Shown here piece after piece: positions 43,869 through 52,786 of a stretch of 64,000 bases of DNA. The notes below the pieces were generated by a model, which saw nothing but the letters and a program-made list of their open reading frames with translations, was not told where the DNA came from and did not search any database. The stretch comes from an uncultured Myxococcales bacterium (GTDB taxonomy: Bacteria; Myxococcota; Myxococcia; Myxococcales; Myxococcaceae), in assembly GCA_937980205.1 (NCBI GenBank), contig CALJKW010000021.1, forward strand, positions 310,001-374,000, given 5' to 3'. A program made the translations under genes and the position numbers. Numbering within the stretch: the stretch's first letter is position 1; every line of letters begins with the position of its first letter.

Positions 43869-44627
43869 GTGCTGAAGCGGCGAATCGTCCCCGTGCAGTT
43901 GCTGATGGGCGGCCGCCTGGTTAAGCCGACGCGCTTCGACACCTGGCGTGACGTCGGCGACCCGGTGAAGAGCAGCAAGGTCTACAGCGACCAGACCGCC
44001 GACGAGCTCGTCTTTCTCAATATCGAGCGCGGCAAGCGCACCATCGAGCCTCTGCTGACGCTGATCCATGCCGTCAGCGAGGTGTGCTTCATGCCGCTGT
44101 CGCTGGGCGGTGGCATCATGAGCTTCGATGACGCGCGCCGTCTGATTCTGGGCGGTGCTGACAAGGTGGTGCTCAATTCGCTGTGCTACCGCGAGCCCCA
44201 AACGGTGCGCGCAATCAGTGAGGCATTTGGGGCGCAGGCGGTGGTCGCGTCGGTCGACGTGCGCGGAGAGCACGGTGCGTGGCGCTGCTTCAGCGATTGC
44301 GGCCGAGCCGAGGAAGCCGTCGAGCTCGGTCGGCATCTCGACGCGCTCGCCGCCATGGGCGCCGGCGAGGTGCTGATCACCTCGATCGATCGCGAGGGGA
44401 CGATGGAAGGGTACGATCTCGAGCTGCTCGCCCATGTCGCCGGGCGCACGTCACTTCCGGTGATTGGCCACGGCGGCGCCGGCACTTACGAGCACATGAA
44501 GCAGGCGTTTCTCGAAACGTCGGTCGACGCGCTGGCCTGCGGCAGCCTGTTCAACTTCGGTGACAACAACCCTTTGCGCGCGAAGGCGCATCTGGCAAAC
44601 GCGGGGATCGCGTTCAAGGTCGTATGA
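43869..44627 (+). CDS. HisF-like cyclase subunit, copy 1, with altered active site
   Basis: A 252-residue TIM barrel. GGGIMSF, GADKVVLNS, TSIDREGTMEGYD and GHGGAGTYEH are HisF motifs. The catalytic Asp11 of histidine-type HisF is Leu11 here (RIVPVQLLMGG), and the Asp of LDIT is Asn; the second catalytic Asp (SVDVRG) remains. It can probably still channel ammonia but not cleave the histidine intermediate PRFAR. It starts one base after hisH copy 1 with GTG and overlaps the acetyltransferase by four bases. Confidence 0.88.
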   Translation: MLKRRIVPVQLLMGGRLVKPTRFDTWRDVGDPVKSSKVYSDQTADELVFLNIERGKRTIEPLLTLIHAVSEVCFMPLSLGGGIMSFDDARRLILGGADKVVLNSLCYREPQTVRAISEAFGAQAVVASVDVRGEHGAWRCFSDCGRAEEAVELGRHLDALAAMGAGEVLITSIDREGTMEGYDLELLAHVAGRTSLPVIGHGGAGTYEHMKQAFLETSVDALACGSLFNFGDNNPLRAKAHLANAGIAFKVV

Positions 44628-45175
44628 CGACTCGCCTGATCAACCCAGCCGACGAGTTTCGTGGGCAATCGACGCTGCTGCGCCTGTTGACGCTCGACGA
44701 CGTGACCGATCGATATGTCGCTTGGCTGAACGACCCTCAGGTCAACCGCTACCTCGAAACCAGGTTCCGTGCGCAGACCAGCGAGACCGTACGTGAGTTC
44801 GTTGCGGGGATGGTCGCGTCGAGCGACAGCTACTTGTTCGGGATCATCGCGCTCGATGATCGGGCCCACGTCGGAAATCTCAAGATTGGTCCAATCAACC
44901 GGCACCATGAGTTTGCCGACGTCAGTTATTTCATCGGAGATCGGTCGCGGTGGGGCAAAGGCCTCGCGACAGATGCCATCAGGCTCAGCGTCGAGGTCGC
45001 GTTCAGCCGACTGAAGCTCCACCGCGTGCAGGCTGGAGTGTACGAGCACAACGTCGGAAGCTGCCGGGCGCTCGAGCGCGCCGGCTTTGCGTTGGAGGGT
45101 CGCTTTTCGCGCCAGCTGCGCAACGTCGACGGCAACTGGGAAGACCACGTCTGGTACGGCCGCGTCCGCGACTGA
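44624..45175 (+). CDS. GNAT N-acetyltransferase (RimJ/RimL type)
   Basis: A 183-residue acetyltransferase with the family pattern LRLLTLDDVTDRYVAWLNDP, ADVSYFIGDRSRWGKGLATDAI (acetyl-CoA loop R-x-x-G-x-G/A) and HNVGSCRALERAGF. It is related to PseH-like sugar acetyltransferases and may acetylate an amino sugar of the pathway, giving the locus two such candidates beside the fused one. It ends one base before the convergent amidotransferase gene. Confidence 0.85.
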   Translation: MTTRLINPADEFRGQSTLLRLLTLDDVTDRYVAWLNDPQVNRYLETRFRAQTSETVREFVAGMVASSDSYLFGIIALDDRAHVGNLKIGPINRHHEFADVSYFIGDRSRWGKGLATDAIRLSVEVAFSRLKLHRVQAGVYEHNVGSCRALERAGFALEGRFSRQLRNVDGNWEDHVWYGRVRD

Positions 45176-46336
45176 CTACTTCTTCTGCTCGCGATACCAG
45201 CGATCGAAATCCCATGTCGGCTTCCCCGGCTTTATCGCCTGGAAGTCGGGCTTGTGCGGCGCAACGACGGTCTTCATCACGATCGCGTTGAACTCGTCCT
45301 CGGTCATCTCAAGGTACGACAGGAAGAGATCAAGCGACGGAGGGCGGTAACCCTCGAACTCGGCGATCAGCTTCTGCGCCTGGTCTTTCTCGATTCTTCC
45401 GTTGCGGAGGTCGAGCGCCGTCATCTGGGTCACGCGGGAATAGCCGCGCTTCAGATACTTGATGTAGTCGCGGACGCCCTGCATGTAGCACTCGATTTTT
45501 TCGTAGGGGTACTGGTCGAACGGAACTCCTTCGACGTGGTCGCCCTTCCACCCCACGGCATCGACGATCTGCTGCACGTTCCCCTTTACGTCCCAGGGAA
45601 TGTACGAGCCGAGGCACACCGACCTGCACTTGAGCTTCGACAGCTCACGTACCGAAGGATACGTGTAGGGCTGCATGTCGCGCGGGTCGAGGGTGAAGTC
45701 TTCCTTGATCATGCCCGCCATGTCTTCAGCCGTAATTCCCAGATTCACGAAGCGGTTGAACCGGGTCTCGTCGACCTCCTCGATCTGATCGTCGCGGTAG
45801 TCGTAGTAGGCCGTGTACTCGGACGAGGGCTCGCCCCAAATCAGCAACGGAACCCGGAACTTCAGTGCAACGTGCATCGGGTACGAAAAGATGCCGGTGT
45901 GGCAGTGCCAGCAGAAGTCGCCCTTGCGGATCAAGGCCTCCCGCATCACCCGCTTGACGACCTTCCAGTTGGGCGTGAACGACAACACGTCGACGCCGAG
46001 CTTCTTGAAAGTGCGAGTGTTGTTCTCGTGCAGGTTCGGTCGCATGAAGCCGTGGTTGAACTGAACGACCAGAGGCTTCAGCTTGTACTCGCGAACCAGG
46101 TACAGCAGCGTGAACGTCGAGTCTTTACCGCCCGAGAAGGGCACGATGCAGTCGTAGTCGTGCTTTCCGCGGTAGCTCTCGATGAGCTCCGTCAGGGCCT
46201 TCTTCCGCGTGGCCCAATCGATGGTGTCCTTGTGTTTCTTCTGAGTGCAGATGTTGCAGACACCTCGGGTGTCGAACTCGATGGTCTCGAACGTCTCGGG
46301 GAGCCCGCAGTTGATGCATTTCCGTAACATTTTCAT
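45176..46336 (-). CDS. N-acetyl sugar amidotransferase (WbpG/PseA family), copy 1
   Basis: A 386-residue ATP pyrophosphatase-type enzyme. SGGKDS (68-73) is the PP-loop; two zinc-like pairs, Cys7/Cys10 and Cys27/Cys30, open the protein, and FCWHCHTG is a third Cys pair in the middle. Family members turn an N-acetyl group into an acetamidino group, using ammonia from a HisH/HisF pair. That pair is 1.3 kb away on the other strand (43254-44627), next to pseI, which suggests a 7-acetamidino pseudaminic acid. It is divergent from the next gene over 56 bases. Confidence 0.9.
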   Translation of the reverse strand: MKMLRKCINCGLPETFETIEFDTRGVCNICTQKKHKDTIDWATRKKALTELIESYRGKHDYDCIVPFSGGKDSTFTLLYLVREYKLKPLVVQFNHGFMRPNLHENNTRTFKKLGVDVLSFTPNWKVVKRVMREALIRKGDFCWHCHTGIFSYPMHVALKFRVPLLIWGEPSSEYTAYYDYRDDQIEEVDETRFNRFVNLGITAEDMAGMIKEDFTLDPRDMQPYTYPSVRELSKLKCRSVCLGSYIPWDVKGNVQQIVDAVGWKGDHVEGVPFDQYPYEKIECYMQGVRDYIKYLKRGYSRVTQMTALDLRNGRIEKDQAQKLIAEFEGYRPPSLDLFLSYLEMTEDEFNAIVMKTVVAPHKPDFQAIKPGKPTWDFDRWYREQKK

Positions 46337-46392
46337 GGGGTTACCATACGACCTTGAGGCCGCGCAAGGAGGGGGTTAAGCGCGCGGGATTC

Positions 46393-48432
46393 ATGCTGAT
46401 CCTGGCGCTGCTGCAGGCGAGAACCACGTCGAAACGGCTGCCCGGCAAGGTGCTTCTCGATGTCTGCGGCAAGCCGATGCTGTTGCAGCAGGTCGACCGC
46501 GCGCGGCGCGCAAAGGCGATCGACAAGCTGGTCGTGGTGACAAGCACCGACGCTTCCGACGACGAGCTCGCCGCGTTGTGCGGCCGGTACGGGGTCGAGT
46601 GCTTCCGCGGCAGCCTCGACGACGTGCTCGACCGCTTCTACCAGGCGGCCAAGCCGCACGGCCCTGAGCACGTGGTGCGCCTCACGGGAGACTGCCCCCT
46701 CACGGATCCTGCCGTGCTCGACCTGGTGATCGCGCGCCACCTGGAGAGCGGCGCGGACTTCACCAGCAATGCGCTCGAACCCACTTTCCCCGATGGGCTC
46801 GACGTCGAGGTGTGCCGCTTCGCGGTGCTCGAGCGCGCCTGGCGTGAAGCAAGCCTCAAGTCCGATCGAGAGCACGTCATGCCATTCGTCTACCGCGAGC
46901 CGGGACGATTCAAGCTGTGCAAGGTGCGGTCAGACGTGAACCTGTCGCACCTGCGTTGGACCGTCGACGAGCCCCAGGATCTCGAGGTCGTTCGCGCCAT
47001 CTACGCGGGTCTTTACGAGAAGAATCCAGCGTTTGGCATGAATGACGTGCTGGCGTTCCTGGAACAAAGACCGGACTTGCACGGCTTGAACGCACGATTC
47101 ATCCGCAACGAGGGCCTACTGATGTCACAGCGTAAGGACGAGCTGTTCAGTCGCTACAAGCGTTCTCAGGCGCAGCTCGAGCGCGCACAGAAGACGATTC
47201 CGCTCGGCGCGCAGACCTTCAGCAAGAGCAAGACGCAGTTCCCCGCGGGCGTCTCGCCGCACTTTGCGGTGCGTGGCAAAGGAGCCCATCTGTGGGACGT
47301 CGACGGAAACGAGTACGTCGACTTTGCGAACTCACTGTGCGCCGTGACGCTTGGGTACGACGACCCGGACGTAACGAGGGCCGTGAAGGCTCAGCTGGAA
47401 GACGGCGTCATCTTCTCTCTGTCGCACCCACTGGAGACGCTGGTCGCCGAGAAGATGTGCGAGATGATTCCGTGCGCCGAGATGGTGCGTTTCGGCAAGA
47501 ACGGTTCGGACGCGACGGCCGGGGCGATTCGCATCGCGCGCGCTTTCACTAATCGGGACAGGGTCGCGGTGTGCGGGTACCACGGGTGGCAGGACTGGTA
47601 CATCGGCTCGACCGCGCGCAACCGCGGCGTGCCGAAGGCTACTCGCGACCTCACGCACCCGTTCGCGTACAACGACCTAGGCTCGCTCGAGAAGGTGCTC
47701 TCGCAGCATCCCGGCGAGTTTGCCGCGGTGATCCTCGAGCCGATGAATGTGCAGCAACCCGCTCCAGGCTTTCTGCAGGGCGTGAAGGACCTTTCGCAGC
47801 GGCATGGCGCCGTGCTCGTCTTCGACGAGACGATCACGGGGTTCCGGTTCTCGAATGGCGGAGCGCAGGAACTCTTCGGCGTGAAGCCTGACCTCGCCAC
47901 CTTCGGCAAGGGCATGGCGAACGGCTATCCGATCAGCGCCGTCGCCGGCCGCCGCGACATCATGATGCTCATGGAGGAGGTCTTCTTTTCGTTCACCTAC
48001 GGCGGTGAAGCGCTCTCGTTGGCAGCCGCGCTTGCCACGATGACGAAGCTTCAAACCCAGCCCGTGGTGAAGACGATGGTGGCGCGTGGCGAACGGGTGA
48101 TGAGCGGAGTGCAGGGGCTCATCGAGAACCACAAGCTTCAGGCGACGCTTTCGGTCTCCGGCCACCCGACGTGGTCGTTCCTCAACTTCAAAGACACCGC
48201 CCCATATTCACTGTGGGAGTTGAAGACGCTCTTCCTGCAGGAGGTCTTCTCGCGAGGCATCTTGACGCTCGGCACTCACAACATGAGCTATGCGCACACA
48301 GAGGCGGACTGCGAGAAGTTGCTGTCCACCTACGACCAGGTCTTCGGAATGCTTCGTGAGGTCATCGAGAAACGGTCGCTCGATCGAGTGCTTCACACGA
48401 AGGTGCTCGAGCCGCTCTTCAAGGTGCGTTGA
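46393..48432 (+). CDS. Fusion: SpsF/PseF-type cytidylyltransferase and class III aminotransferase
   Basis: A 679-residue protein. Residues 1 to about 235 are an SpsF-like nucleotidyltransferase (ILALLQARTTSKRLPGKVL, TGDCPLTDP, GLDVEVCRF), the family of PseF, which activates pseudaminic acid with CTP. From about 250 onward it is a class III aminotransferase like glutamate-1-semialdehyde aminomutase: GGEALSLAA, FDETITGFRF and Lys506 in FGKGMANG. An in-frame ATG at 47122 could also give a separate aminotransferase. The substrate of the second half is unknown. This is the only CMP-activating candidate of the pse part. Confidence 0.88.
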   Translation: MLILALLQARTTSKRLPGKVLLDVCGKPMLLQQVDRARRAKAIDKLVVVTSTDASDDELAALCGRYGVECFRGSLDDVLDRFYQAAKPHGPEHVVRLTGDCPLTDPAVLDLVIARHLESGADFTSNALEPTFPDGLDVEVCRFAVLERAWREASLKSDREHVMPFVYREPGRFKLCKVRSDVNLSHLRWTVDEPQDLEVVRAIYAGLYEKNPAFGMNDVLAFLEQRPDLHGLNARFIRNEGLLMSQRKDELFSRYKRSQAQLERAQKTIPLGAQTFSKSKTQFPAGVSPHFAVRGKGAHLWDVDGNEYVDFANSLCAVTLGYDDPDVTRAVKAQLEDGVIFSLSHPLETLVAEKMCEMIPCAEMVRFGKNGSDATAGAIRIARAFTNRDRVAVCGYHGWQDWYIGSTARNRGVPKATRDLTHPFAYNDLGSLEKVLSQHPGEFAAVILEPMNVQQPAPGFLQGVKDLSQRHGAVLVFDETITGFRFSNGGAQELFGVKPDLATFGKGMANGYPISAVAGRRDIMMLMEEVFFSFTYGGEALSLAAALATMTKLQTQPVVKTMVARGERVMSGVQGLIENHKLQATLSVSGHPTWSFLNFKDTAPYSLWELKTLFLQEVFSRGILTLGTHNMSYAHTEADCEKLLSTYDQVFGMLREVIEKRSLDRVLHTKVLEPLFKVR

Positions 48433-48546
48433 TTCATCGCGCTCGAGCGCGCGGGCGTTGACCGCAGAGCACGCGATGATACGAGGCCGTCCAATGGGGG
48501 CCGGGACCAGGATGAAGTGGATCGGGTGCCCCGCATGAGGTTGCAG

Positions 48547-50190
48547 ATGAGCGAGCTCGCTTCGCTGGCTCCCCCGAGCGACCCGCTGCTTTACCAGCGC
48601 CGTGCGGCCCAATGGCTCGACCGTGTCATCGAGGAGACCGACGACGGGCGAGCGATGCCAACTCTTTCGGACCGCACTCCGCTGCAACCCTTTGAGGCGT
48701 TGCGAACGCTCATCGTTCAGGTCGGGGGCCAGGCTCTGGCGGATCTCGAGCTCGTGGAGCGGTTGGCTGAACGGTTCGCCGGGGCGCCGGTCACTCTCGA
48801 TGGGCCTCACGCGCGTCGGCTATCCGCCGTCGCCCGACGTGTAGGCCTGGGCTTCATCGAAGTGCCGCTTCTCAAGTCGATGGTCGACGTCGCGCGCGAG
48901 CGCGGCTACCGGGCGCGGCGCGAGCTCAGGCGGCTGGTTCGCGGCGGCGGTGCCGGGCGGTTGGCGGGCATCGACCAACACTGGTCGATGCTGGCGGTGC
49001 CGCGCATGCCCGATCATCTCGCGGACATGATTCCGGTGGTGCGGGCGCTGCGCGACGCAGGACACCAGACGCTGTTCGCGTCGGAGACGCTGGGCGAGCA
49101 GTTGCGAAGCCAGGGGTTCACCGTGGTCCCGCATGAGCTCGCGCCGAGGCGCGAACAGGTGTCGCTGGCGCTCGGGATCGCCCGGCGCGCCAGCGAGCTG
49201 GGACGTCGCGGCATCACAAGCGCAAGCGCAGAAGACAAGGTGCTCGCTGAGGTCGTTCGCGACGTGATCGTCGACCAGGCCTTCGTGTTGGGTGGCACTG
49301 CGCTTGGTCTGAATCGGCTGCTGGCGCAGGTGCACCCACGAGTCGTGCTGGTCGGGAACCCGTACACCATGGAGGGCAGGGTGGCGTGCCTGCTCGCGGG
49401 CCGACATCGCATCCCGAGTGTGTGCATCGAGCACGGCACGATCTTCGCGAACGATCCAATCTGGGAGCGGTGCCCGGTAACGAAGATGCTGGTGCGGGGC
49501 GAGCCGAGCCGGCTGACGTTAATGGGTTATGGGCTGGGCCCCGACCGCGTCGAAGTCATCGGAGCGCCGCGTCTCGATGCGTTCGCGGGCCGGCCGCTGG
49601 CCACTCGTCCGGTGACGGTGCTGGTTGCGTCGTCGGGTGGCGGTGACCAGGTCTCGATGGCCGAGCACCAACAGTTCATCGAAGCCGTCTACGAGGCGGC
49701 GGAGCAGACGCCAGAGCTTCCGTGGGTCGTGAAGCTGCACCCCAAAGACTCCCCCGGGCTGTACGAACCCGTCGCACGCAAGCACCCGGGAGCGCGCGTC
49801 GAAGTTCGACGAGCCGACCGCGCGCGGACGGGACTCGAGATCTACGAGTATCTGGACCAGTGCCGCGTGCTGGTCACGGTGATCTCGACCACGGCCCTCG
49901 ATGCGATGGCCGTCGGCGTACCCGTGGTCTGCCTGCTGGCCGACGAACAGACCACCCGCGATCGCGCTGCGCGGGTCGACTTCCTTGCGCGGCGAACCGT
50001 CACGCGGGTAAGGACTTCGGCGGAGCTCGCAGAGGCAGTGAAGAAGAAGATCGAGCAGGGTCCGGACAACGACGTCGACGCGCGCGCGCAGGCCTATGCT
50101 ACCGAGCTCTTTCGCCATCGGGGCGCCTCAGCCCAGCGCGCTGCCGAGGTCATCTTGCGCGTCATGAAGCATGAGGCCGCCCGTGGGTGA
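48547..50190 (+). CDS. GT-B-fold surface-sugar glycosyltransferase-like protein
   Basis: A 547-residue protein. The second half resembles CDP-glycerol transferase/polysialyltransferase-type GT-B enzymes: CIEHGTIFANDPIWE, KMLVRGEPSRL, ELPWVVKLHPKDSPGLYE and VTVISTTALDAMAVGVPVV. The first about 150 residues are helical with no recognised family. The start at 48547 has GAGG six bases upstream; earlier in-frame starts (48535, 48517) have none. It precedes and overlaps the second hisH-like gene by 20 bases, so it may transfer the product of that module. Confidence 0.7.
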   Translation: MSELASLAPPSDPLLYQRRAAQWLDRVIEETDDGRAMPTLSDRTPLQPFEALRTLIVQVGGQALADLELVERLAERFAGAPVTLDGPHARRLSAVARRVGLGFIEVPLLKSMVDVARERGYRARRELRRLVRGGGAGRLAGIDQHWSMLAVPRMPDHLADMIPVVRALRDAGHQTLFASETLGEQLRSQGFTVVPHELAPRREQVSLALGIARRASELGRRGITSASAEDKVLAEVVRDVIVDQAFVLGGTALGLNRLLAQVHPRVVLVGNPYTMEGRVACLLAGRHRIPSVCIEHGTIFANDPIWERCPVTKMLVRGEPSRLTLMGYGLGPDRVEVIGAPRLDAFAGRPLATRPVTVLVASSGGGDQVSMAEHQQFIEAVYEAAEQTPELPWVVKLHPKDSPGLYEPVARKHPGARVEVRRADRARTGLEIYEYLDQCRVLVTVISTTALDAMAVGVPVVCLLADEQTTRDRAARVDFLARRTVTRVRTSAELAEAVKKKIEQGPDNDVDARAQAYATELFRHRGASAQRAAEVILRVMKHEAARG

Positions 50191-50812
50191 CGTCGTCGTC
50201 GTCGACTACGGCTCGGGCAACGTTCGTTCCATGGTGAACGCGCTGAAGAAGGTGGCCGCGCCCGGTCAGAGCGTGCTGCTCTGCCGCGAACCCGAAGCCA
50301 TCACCGGCGGTGAGCGCGTAGTGCTGCCCGGCGTCGGGGCCTTCGCCGAGGTCCGGCGCAAGCTCGATGCTTCGGGTGTGCTGCCGGCGCTGCAGAAGGC
50401 GCGCGACGCCGGCGTCCCGCTGCTCGGCATCTGCGTCGGTATGCAGGTGCTCGCCGACGAAGGCTTCGAGTTCGAGACGACCCGCGGTCTCGGCTGGGTA
50501 CCCGGGACGGTGAAGCAGCTAGAGGTCCCCGCTGGCACCAAGCTGCCGCACTTCGGCTGGAGCCCGGTGACGCCGACGCGCCCGCATCCCTTGTTCGACG
50601 GGCTCGCGGCCGGCAGCCAGTTCTACTTCGTGCACTCGTTCGCGCTCGGCTGCCACGAGTCCGCCGACGTCGCCGCGACCGCCGAGTATGGCGGCCGCTT
50701 CACCGCCGCGATCGCGCGGAACAACGTGGTAGGCACCCAGTTCCACCCCGAGAAATCCGACACCGCGGGCCTCGCCCTGCTCGCCAACTTCTGCCGATGG
50801 AGCACCCGATGA
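50171..50812 (+). CDS. HisH-like glutamine amidotransferase, copy 2
   Basis: A 213-residue class I glutaminase with the full triad: Cys88 in GICVGMQ, His192 and Glu194 in QFHPEKS. It begins 20 bases inside the glycosyltransferase gene and overlaps the following WbpG-like gene by four bases, so the order here is hisH-wbpG-hisF on one strand, like P. aeruginosa wbpG with hisH2/hisF2. This differs from copy 1, where the amidotransferase is on the other strand. Confidence 0.9.
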   Translation: MRPPVGDVVVVDYGSGNVRSMVNALKKVAAPGQSVLLCREPEAITGGERVVLPGVGAFAEVRRKLDASGVLPALQKARDAGVPLLGICVGMQVLADEGFEFETTRGLGWVPGTVKQLEVPAGTKLPHFGWSPVTPTRPHPLFDGLAAGSQFYFVHSFALGCHESADVAATAEYGGRFTAAIARNNVVGTQFHPEKSDTAGLALLANFCRWSTR

Positions 50813-52020
50813 TGCACTCCGAGAAACCGTTCGTCCTCCACGGGCTCCCCGAGAAGGTGATCTTCTGCAAGCGGTGCGTGATGTCCAACCAGCGCCCGTC
50901 GACGTCGCCCGAGCTGGTGAAGAAGGACACGCGCATCGACACCGTCGGCTTCGACGACGACGGCGTCTGCCACGCCTGCAAGTACCTCGAGATCAAGAAG
51001 CGCATCGACTGGAAAGAGCGCGAAGAGAAGCTGGTTCAGCTGCTCGACAAGCACCGGCGCAAAGACGGCCACTGGGACGTCGTGGTCCCCGGCTCGGGCG
51101 GCAAAGACTCGGCGTACGTCAGCCACGTGCTCAAGTACCGCTACGGCATGCACCCGCTGACGGTGACTTGGCCGCCGCACGTCTACACCGACATCGGCTG
51201 GAAGAATTTTCAGCAGTGGCTCCGGCGCGGCGGCTTCGACAACATCTCGCTCACGCCTAACCCGAAGGTGCACGCGATTCTCACCCGGCTCGCGTTCCTC
51301 AACCTGCTCAACCCGTTTCAGCCCTTCATCATCGGGCAGAAGAACCTCGCGCCGCGCGTCGCCCTCTCGGAGAAGGTGCCGCTGATCATGTACGGAGAGA
51401 ACCAGGCCGAGTACCACAACAAGCTCGTCGAGACGCAGTCACCGTTGATGAGCCGCACGCACTACACCTCGAAGCCGGGACAGACCTTCCGCTTCGGCGG
51501 CGTCGAGCTGGACGCGCTCAAGGATCACGGCGTCGACAAGAAAGAGCTGATTCCGTACCTGCCGATTCCCGAGGCCGAGGCCGAAAAGGCCGGCATCGAG
51601 ATCCACTACATGAGCTACTACCACGAGTGGAAACCGCAGGAGAATTACTACTACTCGGTCGAGCACACCGGCTTCGAGCCGAACCCCGAGCGCAGCGAAG
51701 GTACCTACTCGAAGTACGCCTCGCTCGACGATCGCGTCGACGGCTTCCACTACTACACGATGTTCATCAAATTCGGTCAGGGCCGCGCGATGAACGACGC
51801 GGCGCACGAGATTCGCGACGGGCACATCACCCGCGAAGAGGCCGTCGCGCTGGTGCGCAAGTACGACGGCGAGTTCCCCAAGAAGTACTACCGCGAATTC
51901 CTCGACTACATCGGCATCGACGAGGGCCAGTTCCACGCCGCCGTCGACCGCAACCGCTCGCCGCACCTGTGGGACCTGAAGCCCGGGGGCGAGTGGGTCT
52001 TGAAGCACCAGGTCTCGTGA
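50809..52020 (+). CDS. N-acetyl sugar amidotransferase (WbpG/PseA family), copy 2
   Basis: A 403-residue amidine-forming enzyme. PP-loop SGGKDS at 96-101; zinc-like pairs Cys20/Cys23 and Cys54/Cys57. It lacks the third CWHC pair of copy 1 and differs strongly from it, so the two likely act on different sugars. It contains the long middle section (PHVYTDIGWKNF, GENQAEYHN, YYHEWKPQENYYY) typical of WbpG/LegA. ATG 50809 chosen because it gives the ATGA overlap used throughout the locus; ATG 50797 is possible. hisF copy 2 follows after one base. Confidence 0.9.
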   Translation: MMHSEKPFVLHGLPEKVIFCKRCVMSNQRPSTSPELVKKDTRIDTVGFDDDGVCHACKYLEIKKRIDWKEREEKLVQLLDKHRRKDGHWDVVVPGSGGKDSAYVSHVLKYRYGMHPLTVTWPPHVYTDIGWKNFQQWLRRGGFDNISLTPNPKVHAILTRLAFLNLLNPFQPFIIGQKNLAPRVALSEKVPLIMYGENQAEYHNKLVETQSPLMSRTHYTSKPGQTFRFGGVELDALKDHGVDKKELIPYLPIPEAEAEKAGIEIHYMSYYHEWKPQENYYYSVEHTGFEPNPERSEGTYSKYASLDDRVDGFHYYTMFIKFGQGRAMNDAAHEIRDGHITREEAVALVRKYDGEFPKKYYREFLDYIGIDEGQFHAAVDRNRSPHLWDLKPGGEWVLKHQVS

Positions 52021-52021
52021 G

Positions 52022-52786
52022 GTGACGTCGAAGCGCATCATCGCCCGCCTCGACATCAAGGGGCCCAACGTGGTGCGGGGCATTCACCTCGAGGGCCTGC
52101 GCGTCGTCGGGCAGCCCGAAGAGATGGCCGCGCGATACGCGGACCAGGGCATCGACGAGCTCGTCTTCATCGATACCGTCGCCACGTTGTACGGCCGCAA
52201 CAACACCCTGTCGGTGGTCGAGCGCACCGCCGAGCGCGCCTTCATTCCGCTGACCGTGGGCGGCGGCATCCGCACGCTGCAGGACGTCGACGACGTGCTC
52301 CGCGCTGGGGCCGACAAGGTGACGGTGAACTCGGCCGCGGTGCGCACCCCGACCTTCGTCACCGAGATCGCGCGGCGCTTCGGATCTCAGTGCGTCGTCT
52401 CGGCCATCGAGGCCAAGCGACGCCCCGACGGTGGCTGGGCGGTGAAGATCGAGAACGCGCGCGAAGACACCGGCCTCGACGCGGTGCAGTGGGCGAAAGA
52501 GGTGGTTGACCGCGGCGCCGGAGAGATTCTGCTCACCTCGATCGACGCCGACGGCATGAAGACGGGGTGCGATCTCGAGCTGACGGCGGCGGTGAGCTCG
52601 GCGGTGCCGGTGCCCGTGGTCGCCAGCGGCGGCCCAGGCAACGCCGCCCATGTCGTCGATGCCTTCAAACGCGGCGGCGCCGATGCGGTGGCGCTGGGCA
52701 CGCTGCTGCACTTCAAGCTCGCCAGTGTGGACTCGCTCAAGCAGGAGCTGGCCGCGGCCGGCGTGTCAGTGCGCCTGCGCGGCTGA
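52022..52786 (+). CDS. HisF-like cyclase subunit, copy 2, with altered active site
   Basis: A 254-residue TIM barrel with KRIIARLDIKG, LTVGGGIRTLQD, GADKVTVNSAAV, LLTSIDADGMKTGCD and ASGGPGNAAHV. Asp11 is kept (LDIK), but the second catalytic aspartate of histidine-type HisF is Glu in AIEAKR. Copy 1 has the reverse pattern. With HisH copy 2 and WbpG copy 2 immediately upstream it should feed ammonia into amidination. GTG start. Its end overlaps the convergent acetyltransferase by 21 bases. Confidence 0.9.
   Translation: MTSKRIIARLDIKGPNVVRGIHLEGLRVVGQPEEMAARYADQGIDELVFIDTVATLYGRNNTLSVVERTAERAFIPLTVGGGIRTLQDVDDVLRAGADKVTVNSAAVRTPTFVTEIARRFGSQCVVSAIEAKRRPDGGWAVKIENAREDTGLDAVQWAKEVVDRGAGEILLTSIDADGMKTGCDLELTAAVSSAVPVPVVASGGPGNAAHVVDAFKRGGADAVALGTLLHFKLASVDSLKQELAAAGVSVRLRG

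Noticed and set aside
43254..44627. HisH and HisF as histidine biosynthesis genes
   Set aside because: No other his gene is near, HisF lacks a catalytic aspartate, and both lie among nonulosonate genes with a WbpG-like partner.
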